Source: Periconia sp. R9002 (taxonomy: Eukaryota; Ascomycota; Dothideomycetes; Pleosporales; Periconiaceae). Taken from it: a stretch of 11,028 nt of DNA. The stretch spans positions 1-11,028 of the forward strand of contig JAMAHW010000251.1 in NCBI GenBank assembly GCA_023627715.1, given 5' to 3'. Made by a program: the position numbers and the translations under genes. Under the pieces are notes generated by a model, which saw only the letters and a list, made by a program, of their open reading frames with translations, made no database searches and was not told the origin of the DNA. Shown one piece after another: positions 7,801-11,028 of the stretch (positions are counted from its first letter, which is position 1; the number at the start of each line of letters is the position of its first letter).

Positions 7801-9853
7801 AACCCAACCTTCAAAACAAGGCGAGATGCCTCCTCCGCGCTTACCTGCTTCGGCGACTTGGAGCAATGGTCTCGGTAGCAGCCCAACTCCTGCGACTCGT
7901 TCCCGCCCATCCCTCGACTTTGGCCGCCGGAAAGCTTCCACTGCAACAGTCGCCAGCGACACGGAGGTGGACAAGGCTGCTGGCCACAAATCGAAGGCGA
8001 ATCTCAGTGTGCGCGTACCTTCAGCCTATGCCGAGTCATCCACTGCTCAACAGCCGCAACCCAAAACCAGCTCCTCCCTCTTGACGCCTGTGCATAGAAT
8101 GCTGGGTACCAAGAGTTCGACCAACATGTTGCGGGCCCGCAACCTCGATCCCAACCTCGACAAGGACGATCTCATTGCAGATGAAGAAATGAAGAAGCTT
8201 GCGTCGAAGCGCAAGGATTTCGAGCATGCTGCCCGCGACGTTGATGAGCTGAGGAAGAGGGCCCGTCCCCAGGAGAAGGTGTCTGCTGCGCAGGCGCTTC
8301 AGATGGTGAATCTCAACATATTCGAAAGAGGGGAGATTATTGATTACAAGGAGATTTACTTCTGCGGCACCAAGAGTGCCAAGAAACACGTTGGCGATTT
8401 GAACGCTACGACGGCCAACTTTGGCTACGACGACGATCGCGGCGACTACAACATTGTGTTTGGCGATCATCTCGCGTATCGCTATGAAGTGGTCGATTTG
8501 CTTGGGAAAGGCAGCTTCGGACAAGTTGTCCGCTGCGTGGATCACAAAACCGGAGCACTCGTGGCCATCAAGATCATCCGCAACAAGAAGCGCTTTCACC
8601 AGCAAGCTCTAGTGGAAGTCAACATTTTGCAGAAGCTCCGCGAATGGGTGAGTTCATATTGTCCCGTACCACGTGCTTTTTATTTCTAATTTACGTCGTA
8701 GGATCCGGAGAACAAGCATAGCATGATAAACTTCACCCAGAGTTTCTATTTCCGCGGCCATCTCTGCATATCCACGGAGCTCCTTGGGATGAACTTGTAC
8801 GAATTCATCAAAGCTCACGACTTCAAGGGCTTCTCTCTCCGGTTGATTCGGCGTTTCTGCAAGCAGATGCTGAGCTCGCTCGTCCTCCTCAAGGGGAAAA
8901 AGGTCATTCATTGCGATTTGAAGCCGGAAAATATTCTACTCGCTCATCCGTTGCATTCCGAGATCAAAGTCATCGATTTCGGTTCCAGCTGCTTTGAGAC
9001 CGAAAAGGTCTACACGTATATTCAATCACGTTTCTACCGATCGCCCGAGGTCATTCTCGGTATGAGCTACGGAATGCCCATCGACATGTGGAGTTTAGGG
9101 TGCATCCTTGCCGAGCTTCTCACCGGATATCCCATCTTCCCGGGAGAGAACGAACAGGAGCAACTGGCCTGTATCATGGAAATCTTTGGCCCGCCAGAGA
9201 AACACTTGATCGAAAAGAGCAGCCGCAAGAAGTTGTTCTTCGATTCGCTCGGAAAGCCCCGAGTCACAGTATCTTCCAAAGGCCGTCGGCGACGCCCTAG
9301 CTCAAAGACTCTTTCACAGGCGCTCAAGTGCGATGATGAGGCGTTCCTGGATTTTATAGCCAAGTGTCTCCGGTGGGATCCCGAACGGCGCATGAAGCCA
9401 GATGAAGCCATGCTCCACGAATTCATCACAGGTGTCAAGCGAAGCACACGACCTCGGCAGCAAATACATACCGCCAACACCTCAAGCCCAGTCAAGCGCC
9501 CACCTCCTTCTCAGACGCCCTCGTCACGCGTACGCCCTCTGCCCGAGCCACCAACCACGAGCTTCAAGAACGGGGCAGCTGTCAACACCAATCGCGAGGT
9601 TTCTGGCAGTTCACCCGTCAAGGCGGCGCCTAGGCGGCACTCCACGGTGCAGGGTGGACAAGCAGGCGTCAAGCGCACAGCCAACGGAGCCCCGCTGAAT
9701 CCAGGGAGCAGTCTACCCCGGGTGGCACAGAGGAGTGTGTCCGGGAGACCCGACCTTGCTTCGGCGGCGGCGGTTGCCAGTCTCGTAAGTTCTTGACCGA
9801 TGGATAATATCGTAACCTCATAGCTAACGATTTACCAGAAATCATCTCGGTGA
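4804..9853 (+). CDS. pom1: Pom1-type DYRK-family cell-polarity protein kinase
   Basis: Exons 4804-5207, 5362-8647, 8702-9784 and 9839-9853 join in frame to 1,595 residues. Pom1 is the fungal class-2 DYRK kinase that forms cortical gradients from cell ends and controls polarity, septum position and mitotic entry. Residues 1 to about 1070 are disordered and Ser/Pro/basic-rich, with Gln runs near 170-176 and 941-946 and a basic-hydrophobic patch LRRKLSLSGWRR (912-923). A charged, probably helical stretch (about 1075-1110) precedes the NAPA region (about 1116-1172, including YDDDRGDY). The kinase domain (about 1174-1474) has GKGSFG at 1183-1188, VAIK Lys1205, alpha-C Glu1220, HCDLKPEN at 1300-1307 (Asp1302; Cys replaces the usual Arg, as in DYRKs), DFG at 1322-1324, and YTY at 1334-1336, where Tyr1336 is the expected autophosphorylation site. 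All key residues are present, so it should be active. A basic tail (1475-1595) ends in KSSR. Start: ATG 4804 has A at -3; ATG 4831 (residue 10) and an in-frame ATG at 4552 are alternatives. Confidence 0.9.
4895..4984 (+). other. Intron-like 90-nt segment inside pom1 exon 1 (possible exitron)
   Basis: AG|GTGAGT at 4893-4900, GCTAAC at 4966-4971 and TTCAG ending at 4984 make a complete fungal intron signature. The branch A is 14 nt from the acceptor. The length is 90 nt and contains no in-frame stop, so removal would simply delete residues 31-60. Only about 12% of the bases are T, against 30-43% in the two 54-nt introns, so I kept it as exon; optional or constitutive splicing is possible. Confidence 0.4.
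5208..5361 (+). other. pom1 intron 1
   Basis: The donor AG|GTGAGA at 5208 precedes an in-frame TGA (5209-5211) that would otherwise end the exon 1 frame. The branch-like ACTGAC (5338-5343) is followed by CAG at 5349 and TAG at 5361, both giving the frame of exon 2. I chose 5361 because its distance from the branch A (19 nt) is more usual than 7 nt. Using 5349 would insert four residues. The 154-nt intron contains a 9-bp inverted repeat and a repeated GAATGGAAT. Confidence 0.75.
5272..5305 (+). repeat. Inverted repeat TGTACATGC / GCATGTACA in pom1 intron 1
   Basis: Exact 9-bp arms at 5272-5280 and 5297-5305 with a 16-base loop. In the pre-mRNA they could pair and pull the donor and branch site together. 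GAATGGAAT is also directly repeated nearby (5231-5239 and 5314-5322). Confidence 0.5.
7778..7795 (+). repeat. (CAG)6 tract encoding polyglutamine in pom1
   Basis: Six uninterrupted CAG codons encode Gln941-946 in the disordered region. A second, shorter, mixed Gln run (Q-H-Q5) lies at about 5465-5485. Such runs usually vary in length between strains and here lie far from the kinase domain. Confidence 0.8.
8648..8701 (+). other. pom1 intron 2
   Basis: GTGAGT donor, CTAAT branch-like site near 8685 and TAG acceptor ending at 8701; 54 nt, phase 0. Removal joins QKLREW to DPENKHSMINF, restoring the continuous DYRK kinase N-lobe; unspliced, the frame stops at 8689. Confidence 0.95.
9785..9838 (+). 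other. pom1 intron 3
   Basis: GTAAGT donor, GCTAAC branch site near 9824 and CAG acceptor ending at 9838; 54 nt, phase 0. Removal replaces the retained-intron ending VSS-stop with a 15-nt final exon that encodes KSSR and the stop TGA (9851-9853). All three splice signals are textbook. Confidence 0.82.
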
Positions 9854-10950
9854 ACGAAACCGGCCACGGCGGCGTTATATATATAGAGGACGGCGGTGAT
9901 ATGATGGCGGAGGTATCTTCGTGCTTAATAATCGTTTTCTGTTTGATAAGGGACTTCTGTGCTCACCACATCACGTTCTTGGTTTGTTTAACGCAAGACT
10001 CTTATACCCCCAAAACCTCCCTTATCCCCCCTCCCTCCTTGTTTGGTTTGGATCGCGGAGACCGTTATGTGTGTTTTTGTTAGTTTCCGTTCATGCGCTT
10101 TTTCAGCAATGCATGAGTATTCTCGAGAAGAAGAAATGGAAGGAAGGAACGGAAGGAAATGTATGTGTTGCATGAAGAAGGAGCGAGCGGAATGATACGA
10201 GATATCATCATCATTTGCATTTGCATGAAGGAAAGCAAGGGAGGAAGGGGAACCAACGAAGGAAACGAATGGTTGATGAATGATAGATGGCGTGGCTGCG
10301 TGTGTCTGTGTGTATATGTGCATAGGGATAGGATAGGATGAGGGGGGAGAAGGGGGGGAACTCTCCCTTCCTTTTCTTTTCATATATATTAAAGTACTAC
10401 TCTCACTTCTTCCTCTCTTCTTGCACTGCATTTATGTGACTGCCCCTTTGCCCCATCGTCGCCTTTCTTCCTGGAAAAACGCAAACGGAAAATATTGCGA
10501 TGTGGTATTTCTCGACATTTCTTCCCCTCTTTTTTATTTGGGCAGGTAGTCACCCTTGAAAAGGATGTTTTGTGGTATGCAGGATTGACGTTGTGACGAA
10601 CTCGCTTATGGGATTGATTGACTGAAAAAAAAAGGGCGTGGGAAATACGAACACGGGCTTGGAGATGACTCGTATTGCGTAGAGATCTCTTCTCACTCAG
10701 ATCATTAATAGAGATTCACGCAGTGTTTTCGGTTATCGTTAACCACCTGTGAAGAAGAAGAAGCTGAGACAAGGGCGGTTATTGCGGCACAGCAACGTTT
10801 CCCCCGCGCGTCTTTGACTCAAGGCAGCTCTTGCAAGCGTCAACATTTAAAGTCCAACTTTTGCACTTCATAAATTCCAAACACAAAAGAAGAAATCCAC
10901 CACCATCCACATCCGCTTCTCCAGATCTCAAGCCGCGTCACCACTATACA
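9854..10950. other. Intergenic region between pom1 and the next gene
   Basis: No supported gene. The left part is the expected pom1 3' UTR, with a (TA)5 run at 9876-9885 and a purine-rich GGAAG-type tract at about 10125-10160. GGATA repeats near 10326-10339 are followed by G runs. CATATATATTAAAG near 10381 and the pyrimidine-rich stretch after it look like promoter DNA of the rightward gene at 10951, although they are over 500 bp from its ATG. AGAGATCTCT (10681-10690) and GGTTATCGTTAACC (10731-10744) are short palindromic sites. From about 10840 the plus strand becomes G-poor and A/C-rich, as expected of a 5' leader. Confidence 0.5.
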
Positions 10951-11028
10951 ATGTCTACCCCCCTCACCCTCACCCTCGAACCCGTCGACCACTCCTCCTC
11001 CCCACCACCAACCCCCCAAAAACAACCC
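10951..11028 (+). CDS. Start of an unidentified protein gene, cut by the window edge
   Basis: ATG at 10951 has A at -3 and follows a G-poor, A/C-rich leader typical of fungal starts. The frame stays open for 26 codons to the edge and is rich in Ser, Thr and Pro (it begins MSTPLTLTLEPVDHSSSPPP). No family can be recognised from so little; the composition only suggests a disordered N-terminus. The opposite-strand frame here is a Trp/Gly-rich shadow. Confidence 0.5.
   Translation, partial: MSTPLTLTLEPVDHSSSPPPTPQKQP

Noticed and set aside
9876..9885. (TA)5 run as a TATA box
   Set aside because: It lies just after the pom1 stop codon and over 1 kb from the next start; more likely 3' UTR sequence.

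Overview
The window looks like ordinary nuclear DNA of a filamentous ascomycete (Pezizomycotina). Two genes have clear fungal orthologues. Introns are short (54, 54 and 154 nt) with GTRAGT-type donors and CTAAC/CTAAT/CTGAC-type branch sites. Start codons have A or G at -3, and spacers are rich in CT tracts and microsatellites. Class level (perhaps Dothideomycetes) is a guess.

Layout: bases 1-1483 hold no convincing protein gene. They contain a strikingly G-poor leader-like tract (61-460), splice-like signals around 462-718, an AT-rich element with AATAAA signals on both strands (about 960-992) and two small perfect hairpins. On the minus strand, 3112-1484 encodes an integral membrane peroxin of the Pex24p/Pex30 type: two hydrophobic hairpins followed by a split dysferlin-type domain. 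A 1.7 kb spacer (3113-4803) separates it from a divergent plus-strand gene. The spacer carries two identical CACGTG decamers close to the peroxin gene, a cluster of TGTACA palindromes, back-to-back CCAAT boxes, microsatellites and a pyrimidine-rich leader with a 31-bp tandem repeat.

The main gene (4804-9853, plus) encodes a Pom1-type DYRK polarity kinase of about 1,595 residues in four exons. It has a very long disordered Ser/Pro-rich N-terminal region, a class-2 DYRK NAPA region, a kinase domain with every catalytic motif intact, and a basic disordered tail that ends in a 15-nt last exon. After a 1.1 kb spacer a third gene starts at 10951 and runs off the right edge; only 26 codons are visible.

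The genes do not form a pathway. The peroxin shapes ER/peroxisome membranes and Pom1 sets cell polarity and septum position; they share only a divergent promoter region. I found no mobile element, CRISPR array, RNA gene or evident undescribed system. The most interesting observations are a possible in-frame exitron in pom1 exon 1, in-frame tandem splice acceptors at its first intron, the spliced C-terminal micro-exon, the paired CACGTG sites, and the G-depleted, possibly transcribed tract at the left end.
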